From NCBI RefSeq assembly GCF_017573465.1, contig NZ_JAGEPF010000038.1, positions 1 to 64,000 on the forward strand: a stretch of 64,000 bases of DNA. The letters run 5' to 3'. The notes beneath the pieces are model-generated. The model did not search any database. It had not been told where the DNA came from and worked only from the letters and a program-made list of their open reading frames with translations. Positions 9,313 to 17,862 of this stretch are shown one piece after another; the stretch's first letter is position 1, and each line of letters starts with the position of its first letter. The translations under genes and the position numbers were made by a program. The DNA is from Actinomadura violacea. GTDB lineage: Bacteria > Actinomycetota > Actinomycetes > Streptosporangiales > Streptosporangiaceae.

Positions 9313-10184
9313 TGGGCATGTTCCAGAACCTGCTGCGCCGGCACGCCGCCGCGCTGCGGGCCCTCCTCGTCCTCACCGCCGTCTGCGGCGTCCTGTACCC
9401 GCTGGCCGTCACCGCGGTCGCGCAGCTGCCCGGCCTGAAGGCCAAGGCCGACGGCTCCTACGTCAGCGCGGACGGCCGCCGGGCCGGCAGCGCGCTGATC
9501 GGGCAGTCGTTCACCGACGCGCAGGGACGGCCGCTGAAGCAGTACTTCCAGAGCCGCCCGTCCGCGGCGGGCGACGGCTACGACCCGGCCTCGTCCGGCG
9601 CGAGCAACCTCGGCCCGGAGAACGTCGTCGATACCAAGGACGGCCCGAGCCTGCTGTCCCAGGTGTGCGCGCGGAGCAAGGCCGTCGGCGAACTCGAAGG
9701 CGTGGACGGCCGCCGCCCCTACTGCACGCCCGGCGGCGCGGGCGCCGTGCTCGCGGTCTTCGGCCCCCGCGACACCGCCGGGACCGTCGTCCACCCGACC
9801 CGTGTGATCAGCGTCAACGAGCCCTGCCCGGCGGCGCCGTTCCGGTCCGAATACCGTGGTGCCAGGGTCGAATGCGCCGCCGGTGGACAGGATTACCGCG
9901 ACGGCGTGATCGTGCCCGTGCGGGGGGACGCCCCCGCGCGGCCGGCCGTCCCGTCCGACGCCGTCACCGCCAGTGGCAGCGGACTGGACCCGGACATCTC
10001 GCCCGCCTACGCGCGGTTGCAGGCCCCGCGCATCGCCCGCGAGCGCGGCCTGCCCGCCGCGCAGGTGGAACGGCTGATCCGCGCGAACACCACCGGGCGC
10101 GCCGCCGGGTTCATGGGGGACCCGGTGGTCAACGTCCTGAAGCTCAACATCGCGCTCGATAAGGCCGCCCCGTTCCGGGGCTGA
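9312..10184 (+). CDS. kdpC: K+-transporting ATPase subunit KdpC, enlarged
   Basis: 290-aa bitopic subunit, against about 190 residues for the E. coli protein. The N-terminal helix (LRALLVLTAVCGVLYPLAVTAVAQLPG), the IGQSF and YFQSRPSAAGDGYDP motifs and the C-terminal SGSGLDPDISPAYA/VNVLKLN block are all recognisable. Between them, at about residues 120-215, lies an extra extracytoplasmic segment with four cysteines (QVCARS, RPYCTPG, NEPCPAA, RVECAAG), able in principle to form two disulphides. KdpC bridges KdpA and KdpB and affects ATP affinity. The function of the insert is unknown. Confidence 0.95.
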   Translation: MGMFQNLLRRHAAALRALLVLTAVCGVLYPLAVTAVAQLPGLKAKADGSYVSADGRRAGSALIGQSFTDAQGRPLKQYFQSRPSAAGDGYDPASSGASNLGPENVVDTKDGPSLLSQVCARSKAVGELEGVDGRRPYCTPGGAGAVLAVFGPRDTAGTVVHPTRVISVNEPCPAAPFRSEYRGARVECAAGGQDYRDGVIVPVRGDAPARPAVPSDAVTASGSGLDPDISPAYARLQAPRIARERGLPAAQVERLIRANTTGRAAGFMGDPVVNVLKLNIALDKAAPFRG

Positions 10185-10200
10185 GAGGGGAGACGACGCC

Positions 10201-12726
10201 ATGGCCAGGGGGCAGCTCCGCGTCTACCTCGGGGCCGCCCCCGGCGTGGGCAAGACCTACGCGATGCTCTGCGAGGGCCGGCGCCGGCTGGAGCGCGGCA
10301 CCGACGTCGTCGTCGGCTACGTCGAGACGCACGGGCGGCCGCGCACCGCCGCGCTCCTGGACGGCCTGGAGGTCGTCCCGCGCCGCACCCTGACCCACCG
10401 CGGCGCGTCCTTCACCGAGCTGGACGCGCAGGCCGTCATCGACCGGGCGCCCGCGGTCGCGCTGGTCGACGAGCTGGCGCACACCAACGTCCCGGGCAGC
10501 CGCGACGCCAAGCGCTGGCAGGACGTCCAGCGGATCCTCGACGCCGGCATCGACGTGATCTCCACCGTCAACGTCCAGCACCTGGAGTCGGTCAACGACG
10601 TCGTGGAGGAGATCACCGGGATCGCGCAGCGCGAGACGCTGCCGGACGAGGTGGTCCGCCGCGCCGACCAGGTCGAGCTGGTCGACATGGCGCCGGAGGC
10701 GCTGCGCCGCCGGATGGCGCACGGCAACGTCTACGCGCCGGAGAAGGTCGACGCGGCGCTGTCGAACTACTTCCGCGTCGGGAACCTCACCGCGCTGCGC
10801 GAGCTGGCGCTGCTGTGGCTGGCGGGCAAGGTCGACGAGCAGCTCGACCGGTACCGCGCCGACCACGGCATCGCCCGGACGTGGGAGGCGCGCGAGCGCG
10901 TCGTCGTCGCGCTCACCGGCGGCCCGGAGGGCGACACCCTCATCCGCCGCGCCGCCCGGATCGCCGACCGCACCAAGGGCACCGACCTGCTGGCCGTGCA
11001 CGTCACCCGCGGCGACGGCCTCGCCGGCGCCGGACCGGCGCTGCTCGCCCGCCAGCGCAACCTCGTCGAGGGCCTCGGCGGCACCTACCACCAGGTCGTC
11101 GGCGACGACGTGCCGCGCGCGCTCCTGGAGTTCGCGACCGCGGTGAACGCGACGCAGCTGGTCATGGGCGTGTCGCGGCGCAGCCGGCTGTCGCGGGCGC
11201 TGCTGCCCGGCGTCGGCGTCACCACGACCGCGCTGTCCGGGCCGATCGACGTGCACATGGTCACCCACGAGCACGCGCACCGCAGCCTGCGCCGCCCGAA
11301 GGACGGCGGCCCGAACCTGCCGCTGCGGCGCCGCCTCGCCGGGTACGCGCTCGCCGTGTTCGGGCTGCCGCTGCTCACCTTCGTGCTCACCGAGCTGCGC
11401 GGCTCGTTCTCCCTGCCCACGCAGATCATGTTCTTCCTCGCGACGGTCGTCGCGGTCGCGCTCGCCGGCGGGCTGTGGCCCGCGCTGCTCGCCGCCGTCG
11501 CGGGCTCGCTGCTGCTCAACTTCTTCTTCGCGCCGCCGCTGCACACCCTCACCATCGCCCAGCACGAGAACCTCATCGCGCTCGCGGTGTTCCTGCTGGT
11601 CGCGGCCGGTGTCAGCGGGGTCGTCGACCTCGCCGCGCGGCGCTCGCGGGAGGCCGCCCGGTTCGGCGCCGACGCCGAGGTGCTGTCCACCCTCGCCGGC
11701 AACGTGCTGCGCGGCGAGCGCGCCCTCGACGCGCTGCTCGGCCGGCTCCGCGAGACGTTCGGCCTCGACTCGGTGACCCTGCTGGAGCGCACCGCCGGAC
11801 GCGGCGGCGACCCGCCGCGCTGGCAGGTCGTCACGACCGTCGGCGGGCGGCCCTGCACCGTCCCCGAGGAGGGCGACACCGAGATCCCCGTCGGCGACGA
11901 CCTCGCGCTCGCGCTGCGCGGCCGCCCGCTGCCCGCCGGGGACCGGCGGATCCTCGAGGCGTTCGCCGCGCAGGCCGCCGCCGCGCTGCGGCGCCGCCGG
12001 CTGGAGGCCGAGGCCGAGCGGGCCCGCCCGCTGGAGGCCGTCGACCGGATGCGCACCGCGCTGCTCAGCGCCGTCAGCCACGACCTGCGCACCCCGCTGT
12101 CGTCCGCCAAGGCCGCCGTCGAGAGCCTGCGCAACACCGAGATCGACTGGACGGCCGGGGAGCGCGCCGAGCTCGCCGACACCGCGGGGGAGTCCCTCGA
12201 CCGGCTCGACCGGCTCGTCGCCAACCTGCTCGACATGAGCCGGCTGCAGGCGGGCGTGCTCGGCATGGCCGCCCGCCCGCTCGCGCTCGACGAGGTCGTC
12301 CCGCGCGCCCTGGACGAGATCGGCGCCGCCGCCCGGCACGTCAGCGTCGCGATCCCCGGCGACCTGCCGGAGATCGAGGCGGACCCGGCGCTGCTGGAGC
12401 GGGTGCTCGTCAACCTGATCTCCAACGCGCTGCGCTACAACCCGCCGGGCCCGCCCGTCCTGATCACGGCGGGCGCGCTGCGCGACCGGGTCGAGCTGCG
12501 CATCGCCGACCGCGGCCCCGGCATCCCCGCCGCCGACCGCGACCGCGTCTTCCAGCCGTTCCAGCGGCTCGACGACCGCGACAACCACACCGGCGTGGGG
12601 CTCGGCCTCGCCCTCGCGCGGGGCCTGACCGAGGCGATGGGCGGGGAGCTGATCCCCGAGGACACCCCCGGCGGCGGCCTGACGATGATCGTCGTGCTGC
12701 CCGCCGGACGGAAGGGAGCGCCATGA
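10201..12726 (+). CDS. kdpD: osmosensitive K+ channel sensor histidine kinase KdpD
   Basis: 841-aa sensor. The N-terminal KdpD domain has Walker A (GAAPGVGKTYAM) and the VDELAHTN Walker-B-like motif. A Usp-like domain follows at about residues 230-360, then four closely spaced membrane helices (DUF4118) at about 380-480 and a GAF-like linker. The HisKA domain has H-box SAVSHDLRTPLSS and the ATPase domain has N-box LISNALRYNPPG, DRGPGIP and GVGLGLAL. It senses K+ limitation and osmotic stress and phosphorylates KdpE. GAGGGGAGACGACGCC precedes the ATG. It overlaps kdpE by ATGA. Confidence 0.97.
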   Translation: MARGQLRVYLGAAPGVGKTYAMLCEGRRRLERGTDVVVGYVETHGRPRTAALLDGLEVVPRRTLTHRGASFTELDAQAVIDRAPAVALVDELAHTNVPGSRDAKRWQDVQRILDAGIDVISTVNVQHLESVNDVVEEITGIAQRETLPDEVVRRADQVELVDMAPEALRRRMAHGNVYAPEKVDAALSNYFRVGNLTALRELALLWLAGKVDEQLDRYRADHGIARTWEARERVVVALTGGPEGDTLIRRAARIADRTKGTDLLAVHVTRGDGLAGAGPALLARQRNLVEGLGGTYHQVVGDDVPRALLEFATAVNATQLVMGVSRRSRLSRALLPGVGVTTTALSGPIDVHMVTHEHAHRSLRRPKDGGPNLPLRRRLAGYALAVFGLPLLTFVLTELRGSFSLPTQIMFFLATVVAVALAGGLWPALLAAVAGSLLLNFFFAPPLHTLTIAQHENLIALAVFLLVAAGVSGVVDLAARRSREAARFGADAEVLSTLAGNVLRGERALDALLGRLRETFGLDSVTLLERTAGRGGDPPRWQVVTTVGGRPCTVPEEGDTEIPVGDDLALALRGRPLPAGDRRILEAFAAQAAAALRRRRLEAEAERARPLEAVDRMRTALLSAVSHDLRTPLSSAKAAVESLRNTEIDWTAGERAELADTAGESLDRLDRLVANLLDMSRLQAGVLGMAARPLALDEVVPRALDEIGAAARHVSVAIPGDLPEIEADPALLERVLVNLISNALRYNPPGPPVLITAGALRDRVELRIADRGPGIPAADRDRVFQPFQRLDDRDNHTGVGLGLALARGLTEAMGGELIPEDTPGGGLTMIVVLPAGRKGAP

Positions 12727-13400
12727 CGCGCGTGCTGGTGGTCGACGACGAGCCGCAGATCCTGCGGGCGCTGCGCATCAACCTGCGCGCCCGGCACTAC
12801 GAGGTGGAGACCGCCGCGGACGGCACCACCGCGCTGCGCCGCGCCGGCGACTGGCATCCCGACCTGATCGTCCTGGACCTCGGGCTCCCCGACATCGAGG
12901 GACTGGAGGTGATCCACGGGCTGCGCGGCTGGACCCGCACCCCGATCATCGTGCTGTCCGGGCGCGCCGGCAGCCAGGACAAGGTGGAGGCCCTGGAGGC
13001 GGGCGCCGACGACTACGTCACCAAGCCGTTCACCATCGAGGAGCTGATCGCCCGGATCCGCGCCGTCGGCCGCCGCGCCGCGCCCGGCGAGGACGCGCCC
13101 ACCGCCGCCGTCGGCGCGCACACCGTCGACCTCGCCGCCAAGACCATCACCGCGGCGGACGGCACCCCGGTCCGCCTCACCCCGACCGAATGGCACCTGC
13201 TGGAGATCCTGCTGCGCAACCCCGGCAAGCTCATCAGCCAGGGCCAGCTGCTCACCGAGGTGTGGGGCCCGTCGTACACCCGCGAGACGCACTACCTGCG
13301 GCAGTACATGGCGCAGCTGCGCCGCAAGCTGGAGCCCGATCCGACCCGTCCCCGGCATCTGCTCACCGAGCCCGGCATGGGGTACCGCTACCAACCGTGA
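12723..13400 (+). CDS. kdpE: KDP operon response regulator KdpE
   Basis: 225-aa OmpR/PhoB-type regulator. The receiver domain begins VLVVDDEPQI, with phospho-acceptor Asp in IVLDLGLPD, the switch Ser in VLSGRAG and Lys in TKPF. The C-terminal winged helix contains LTPTEWHLLEILLRNPG and ends GMGYRY. It is cognate to KdpD and expected to activate the kdp operon. It is translationally coupled to kdpD by a 4-base overlap. Confidence 0.97.
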   Translation: MTRVLVVDDEPQILRALRINLRARHYEVETAADGTTALRRAGDWHPDLIVLDLGLPDIEGLEVIHGLRGWTRTPIIVLSGRAGSQDKVEALEAGADDYVTKPFTIEELIARIRAVGRRAAPGEDAPTAAVGAHTVDLAAKTITAADGTPVRLTPTEWHLLEILLRNPGKLISQGQLLTEVWGPSYTRETHYLRQYMAQLRRKLEPDPTRPRHLLTEPGMGYRYQP

Positions 13401-13514
13401 CGCGCCGCCGCATCCGGCCCGCCGTCCAGCACGGAATCCGGCCGTATCCAGGGATTTCAGCCATCACGCTGGGCTAGCCTGAGCGCACGAAACGCCGCAA
13501 TGGAGGCAGGGCGC

Positions 13515-14048
13515 ATGAATCGCAGCGAGTTGGTCAAGGCCGTGGCGGAGCGGGCGGACGGCGACGAGGCGGTCGCGCGCCGGCACGTCGACGCCGTGTT
13601 CGAGGCGGTCATGGACGCGGTGTCCGCCGGGGAGCGCGTCGTCGTCACCGGCTTCGGCGCGTTCGACCGGTCCTCCCGCGCGGCCCGCAGCGCCCGCAAC
13701 CCGCGCACCGGCGCGCCCGTCGAGGTGCCCGCCGCGCTCGTCCCGACGTTCCGGTTCGGCCAGACGTTCCGCAACCGCGTCGCCGGGACCACCGCCGCCG
13801 AGTCCGCCACCCCCGCCGAGGCCGCGGCCCCGGTCGAGGCCGCGCCGGCGGTCGAGGACGCCCCCGCCCGGCCCAAGAAGCCGAAGAAGGGCAAGAAGGC
13901 CGCCGCCAAGAAGGAGGCGGCGAAGAAGGCGGTAGCGAAGGAGACGGCGGTGAAGGCCCCGAAGAAGGGCAAGAAGGCCGCGGCGGCCGAGGCCGCGCCG
14001 AAGAAGAAGAGCGGAAAGGCCAAGGCGCGGGCCAAGAGCGGGAAGTGA
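13515..14048 (+). CDS. hup: HU-family nucleoid protein with Lys/Ala-rich tail
   Basis: 177 aa. The N-terminal 90 residues are a standard HU fold (MNRSELVKAVAER, VTGFGAFDRSSRAAR, NPRTG, VPTFRFGQTFRN). They are followed by an acidic Ala/Glu/Pro linker and a tail rich in PKKGKKAAAK-type repeats, like the histone-H1-like tail of actinobacterial HupB/HupS. It binds and compacts DNA. The ATG at 13515 has GGAGGCAGG just upstream and is preferred to an in-frame ATG five codons earlier. A possible -10 (TAGCCT) lies at 13475-13480. Confidence 0.95.
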   Translation: MNRSELVKAVAERADGDEAVARRHVDAVFEAVMDAVSAGERVVVTGFGAFDRSSRAARSARNPRTGAPVEVPAALVPTFRFGQTFRNRVAGTTAAESATPAEAAAPVEAAPAVEDAPARPKKPKKGKKAAAKKEAAKKAVAKETAVKAPKKGKKAAAAEAAPKKKSGKAKARAKSGK

Positions 14049-14058
14049 AGCCGTCCCG

Positions 14059-14574
14059 CTAGACCATGTACTGGTCGTGGCGGTGGTAGAGCTCCGTCCA
14101 CTCCTCGTCGCTGAGCCGGCGGCCGGTGGCGGCGATCTCGGCGAGTTCCTCGAAGTACCCCTCGCGCGGCGCGCCCGGCGTGAACAGCAGCAGCATCGAC
14201 GCGGGCTCGCCCGACTCGTTGCGGAAGCCGTGCACGCCGCCTTCGGGGACGAACAGGAAGTCGCCCGGCGAGGTGTCCCGCCAGCCCGTCCCGTCATGCA
14301 GCCGGACCGTCCCGGACAGGATGTAGAACGACTCGGTCATCGTGCGGTGGAAGTGCGGGTCCGGGCCGGACGGCCGCGGGCCCATCTCCCACCGGTACAG
14401 CCCGAACGCCCCGTTGGTGGAGCCGCCGGTGCCGAGGTAGTGGACCTGTGTCCCGGTGGGGACGCCCTGCGCGTCGAGCGGCCCCATGCGCAGGTCGGGC
14501 GGGGCGTCGCCGGGCCGCAGCGTCGCGCTGTTCTCGCCGGCGTCGGCGAAGTAGCGGGGCTCGGGGTAGGACAT
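14059..14574 (-). CDS. cupin domain-containing protein
   Basis: 171-aa single-domain cupin. Metal-ligand motif 1 is GPDPHFHRTMTESFYILSG (two His, Glu) and motif 2 is PEGGVHGFRN, so the metal site looks intact. The mid-domain segment HDGTGWRDTSPGDFLFVPE is typical of small-molecule dioxygenase or isomerase-like cupins; the substrate is unknown. The start at 14574 (MSYPEPRYF) has AGGAG eight bases upstream; the longer in-frame reading lacks this. It is convergent with the HU gene with only 10 bases between. Confidence 0.85.
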   Translation of the reverse strand: MSYPEPRYFADAGENSATLRPGDAPPDLRMGPLDAQGVPTGTQVHYLGTGGSTNGAFGLYRWEMGPRPSGPDPHFHRTMTESFYILSGTVRLHDGTGWRDTSPGDFLFVPEGGVHGFRNESGEPASMLLLFTPGAPREGYFEELAEIAATGRRLSDEEWTELYHRHDQYMV

Positions 14575-14723
14575 CGTCGCTCCTGTTCCTCGCACGGCGG
14601 CCGGCCTGCTCGCACGCGCTCGACCTGCCACGACCCTAACCGAGAAAAGATCATGGCCCGGCCGGGCAACCATCGCGGCCGGCCGGCCGGTAGATGTCGG
14701 CGGAAGATCTACTGGGAGGTCGG

Positions 14724-15227
14724 ATGCCGGAGCGACCGGACTACGCGGCGTACGTGACGGAGCGGTCGCCGCGGCTGCTCAGAACGGCGTACCTGCTGTG
14801 CCGCGACTGGGCGCAGGCCGAGGACCTGCTGCAGACCGCGCTGGTCAAGGCGTGGCGGGCGTGGCGGCGGGTCGGCGACAACCCCGACCCGTACGTGTAC
14901 CGGATCCTCGTCAACACGCACGCGTCGTGGGCGAAGCGCCGCTGGCGCGGCGAGCGGCCCACCGAGCGGCCGCCGGACGGGCCCGACCCGGCCGACGGCA
15001 TCCGCGCCGCCGAGGACAAGGCCGTGCTGTGGGACGCGCTCGGCCGGCTCCCGCAGCGCCAGCGCGCCACCGTGGTGCTGCGCTTCTTCGAGGACCTGTC
15101 CGAGCCGCAGGTCGCCGCGATCCTCGGCTGCTCGGTCGGGACGGTGAAGAGCCAGACCAGCAAGGCCCTCGCCAAGCTCCGGATCGATCCCGGCGTGCTG
15201 GCCGCCGCACCGCAGGGAGGGGAGTGA
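14724..15227 (+). CDS. ECF RNA polymerase sigma factor, SigE family (SigE-like, sigma-70)
   Basis: 167-aa ECF factor. Region 2 (LRTAYLLCRDWAQAEDLLQTALVKAW) and region 4 (LGRLPQRQRATVVLRFFEDLSEPQVAAILGCSVGTVKSQTSKALAKLR) are both complete. The length and the AAYVTERSPRLLRTAYLL start match the actinobacterial SigE (TIGR02983) family. GGGAGGTCGG precedes the chosen ATG. The next gene starts two bases after the stop and encodes a single-span membrane protein, the usual position for a sigma-linked regulator. Confidence 0.92.
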   Translation: MPERPDYAAYVTERSPRLLRTAYLLCRDWAQAEDLLQTALVKAWRAWRRVGDNPDPYVYRILVNTHASWAKRRWRGERPTERPPDGPDPADGIRAAEDKAVLWDALGRLPQRQRATVVLRFFEDLSEPQVAAILGCSVGTVKSQTSKALAKLRIDPGVLAAAPQGGE

Positions 15228-15229
15228 CC

Positions 15230-16255
15230 ATGGCGTACGACCTGAAGGACCTCACGGAGGTCATGGAGGCCGAGACCGAGCGCGGCGTCCCCTCCCCGGA
15301 TCTGCTGGCCACCGTCCGGCGCCGCGTCCGGCGCGGCAACCGGCTGCGCGCCGCGGCCGCGGCCTTCGGCGTGGTGCTGGCCGCCGGGACGGCCTTCGGG
15401 GTCGTCCAGGGGCAGGACGGCTCCGGCGCGCAGAAGCGGGAGGTGCTGGCGCCGACGATGGCGGGCGTCACCAACGACGCCTTCCCGAAGAGCCGCTCGG
15501 TGGAGGGGCTGAAGCCGTTGAAGGAGGTGCGGTTCTCCGAGTTCGGACCGATCGCGCGCGTCACCTTCACCCCGACCGGCGTCTTCACCATGTACACGGC
15601 CCGCTGCGACCGTGACGCCACGTGGTACGACATCGCGCCCCAGGGCCCGGGGAGCGGCGGCTGCGGTTCCGAGGGGTACCTGACCACCACGCCGGGCGTC
15701 CCGGTCACCCTCGAGACGACCGTGCTGCCGGCGGCCGCCGCGCAGGCTCTGGGCGACCGGGTCACGAAGGGCTCCCTTGAGCGGTACCTGTCCGCGCACG
15801 GCACGATGTCCGGCGCCTGGAGCCTCCGGGTGTACAGCGGGCCGTGCGTCAACGAGTGCCAGGTGATGAGGCGGATGAGGACCGAGCCGGAGCAGCCGCC
15901 TCTGTCGGGGCTGAAGCAGCTGGGCCACGCGACGGGCATCGCCGACGGCCGCGACCGCCCGGTGCCACTCAAGGAGCGGGGCAAGGCGCTGCGGCTGCGG
16001 GTGACGTGCCTGGACGGCGCGGCGACCGCCGTGGTCCGGATCGGCGGACGGGCGAAGGTCGTCGACTGCGAGGTCGGCGAGTCCCAGGGCGTCACCTGGG
16101 ACCAGGACGCGGCGTACGTGACGGACGCGATCGGCATCGCCGTGCTGCCTGCGGAGGCGGGCGCGGTGAACAACACGGACGGCGCGGCCCTGGCGAGGCA
16201 GATGAGGGGCGCGAAGCCGGCCGGGAGATGGACGCTGGACGTCTACGCCCGCTGA
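15230..16255 (+). CDS. single-span membrane protein paired with ECF sigma factor
   Basis: 341 aa. An N-terminal cytosolic segment of about 38 residues (YDLKDLTEVMEAETERGVPSPDLLATVRRRVRRGNRL) precedes one hydrophobic helix (about 40-58), then a large extracytoplasmic domain with several cysteines. No zinc-binding anti-sigma HxxxCxxC motif is present. The arrangement fits a membrane partner of the sigma factor two bases upstream, but anti-sigma activity is inferred only from position and topology. AGGGAGGGGAGTGACC precedes the ATG. Confidence 0.75.
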   Translation: MAYDLKDLTEVMEAETERGVPSPDLLATVRRRVRRGNRLRAAAAAFGVVLAAGTAFGVVQGQDGSGAQKREVLAPTMAGVTNDAFPKSRSVEGLKPLKEVRFSEFGPIARVTFTPTGVFTMYTARCDRDATWYDIAPQGPGSGGCGSEGYLTTTPGVPVTLETTVLPAAAAQALGDRVTKGSLERYLSAHGTMSGAWSLRVYSGPCVNECQVMRRMRTEPEQPPLSGLKQLGHATGIADGRDRPVPLKERGKALRLRVTCLDGAATAVVRIGGRAKVVDCEVGESQGVTWDQDAAYVTDAIGIAVLPAEAGAVNNTDGAALARQMRGAKPAGRWTLDVYAR

Positions 16256-16331
16256 ACGCTGAACGCCGGGCGCCCGGGCCGGCGGCTCGCCGAGGGCCGC
16301 GCGGATCCGCGGGCGCCCAGGTCACGCGGGT

Positions 16332-16343
16332 TACGCTCGCGAA
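16332..16343 (+). promoter_or_regulatory. predicted leaderless -10 box of phospholipase gene
   Basis: TACGCT (16332-16337) fits TANNNT and lies exactly six bases before the GTG at 16344. No Shine-Dalgarno is visible. This spacing is typical of leaderless actinobacterial mRNAs. The -35 region is weak. Confidence 0.4.
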
Positions 16344-17834
16344 GTGATCTTGAAAGGCGAGCGGCGGGGCGCCCGGCGCCCGGCGGCGCGGGGCGCGCCG
16401 CTGACGCGGCGGCGGCTGCTGTCGGCGGCGGGCGCCGCGACCGCCGCGGCGTTCGCCGCCGAGTTCCTGCCGCCGAACGTGCGCCGCGCGCTGGCCGCCG
16501 AGCCGGCGCGCGGCCCCGGGCGGCTCAAGGACGTCGAGCACGTCGTGATCCTCATGCAGGAGAACCGGAGCTTCGACCACTACTTCGGGACGCTGCCCGG
16601 CGTCGCCGGCTTCTCCGACCCGAACGCGATCACGCTGGGCACCGGCCGGCCGGTGTTCTACCAGCCCGACGACGTCAACGAGGCCGGCTACGTGCTGCCG
16701 TTCCACCTCGACACGGCGAAGAGCAGCGCGCAGGCGATCCCGTCCACCAGCCACGCGTGGAGCGTCCAGCACGCGGCCTGGAACAACGGGAGGATGGACG
16801 GCTGGCTGGCCGCGCACCGCGCCGCCGACGGGGACAACGCCCCCTACGTCATGGGCTACTACACGCGCGAGGACATCCCGTTCCACTACGCGCTGGCCGA
16901 GCAGTTCACCGTCTGCGACCGGTACCACTGCTCGGTGCTCGGCCCGACGTGGCCGAACCGGCTCTACCTGATGAGCGCGAGCATCGACCCGGACGGCGAC
17001 GACGGCGGCCCCATCACCGGCAACGTCGACCCGGAGCCCTACACGTGGGACACCTACCCCGAGGCGCTGACCGACGCGGGCGTGAGCTGGAGGGTGTACC
17101 AGGAGGCCGACAACTACGGCTGCAACATCCTGGAGCCGTTCGCCGCCTACCAGGACGCGCCGACGAGCTCGCCGCTCTACCGGAACGGGATGCGGACGTA
17201 CTCGGCGGGCCGGTTCGAGTACGACGCGGCGCACGACCGGCTGCCGACGGTGTCGTGGATCATCCCGACCAGCTACCAGTCCGAGCATCCCGACTACACG
17301 CCCGCGGCGGGCGCCGACTACGTCGCGAGCAAGATCGACGCGATCGCGTCGAACCCGGACGTGTGGGCGAAGACCGTCTTCATCCTGAACTATGACGAGA
17401 ACGACGGGCTGTTCGACCACGTCCCGCCGCCGACGCCGCCGTCCGGCACCGACGGCGAGTTCGTCGGCGGCGTGCCGATCGGCGCCGGGTTCCGCGTCCC
17501 GTGCGTCATCGTGTCGCCGTGGACGCGCGGCGGGTGGATCGCCAGTGAGCCGTTCGACCACACCTCGACGCTGCGCTTCCTCGAGCGGCTCACCGGCGTG
17601 GAGATCCCGAACATCAGCGACTGGCGCCGCGCCGCGTTCGGCGACCTGACGTCGGCGTTCGACTTCGGGGGCCGCTCCGGCGGGCAGGACGCGTTCCCGG
17701 CGCTGCCCGGCACCAAGAAGCCCCTCGCCGACGCGGTCACCGGCGTCACGTCCCTCCCCGCGCCCGCGCTGCCCGGCGCGGACCAGACCCCGCCCGTCCA
17801 GGAGCACGGCCCGCGGCCCCGCCCGCGGCGCTGA
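16344..17834 (+). CDS. phosphoesterase family phospholipase C / AcpA-like, Tat-exported
   Basis: 496-aa secreted phosphoesterase. The signal region contains TRRRLLSAAGAATAAA, a twin-arginine motif. The mature domain has the family motifs DVEHVVILMQENRSFDHYFG (metal-binding Glu/Asn), EQFTVCDRYHCSVLGPTWPNR, LNYDENDGLFDHVPPP and PFDHTSTLRFLE. The family includes bacterial phospholipases C and acid phosphatases; exact substrate cannot be read. It is followed after 28 bases by a YVTN propeller protein on the same strand. Confidence 0.92.
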   Translation: MILKGERRGARRPAARGAPLTRRRLLSAAGAATAAAFAAEFLPPNVRRALAAEPARGPGRLKDVEHVVILMQENRSFDHYFGTLPGVAGFSDPNAITLGTGRPVFYQPDDVNEAGYVLPFHLDTAKSSAQAIPSTSHAWSVQHAAWNNGRMDGWLAAHRAADGDNAPYVMGYYTREDIPFHYALAEQFTVCDRYHCSVLGPTWPNRLYLMSASIDPDGDDGGPITGNVDPEPYTWDTYPEALTDAGVSWRVYQEADNYGCNILEPFAAYQDAPTSSPLYRNGMRTYSAGRFEYDAAHDRLPTVSWIIPTSYQSEHPDYTPAAGADYVASKIDAIASNPDVWAKTVFILNYDENDGLFDHVPPPTPPSGTDGEFVGGVPIGAGFRVPCVIVSPWTRGGWIASEPFDHTSTLRFLERLTGVEIPNISDWRRAAFGDLTSAFDFGGRSGGQDAFPALPGTKKPLADAVTGVTSLPAPALPGADQTPPVQEHGPRPRPRR

Positions 17835-17862
17835 TCCGCGCCGACAGCGACAGGAGACCGAC

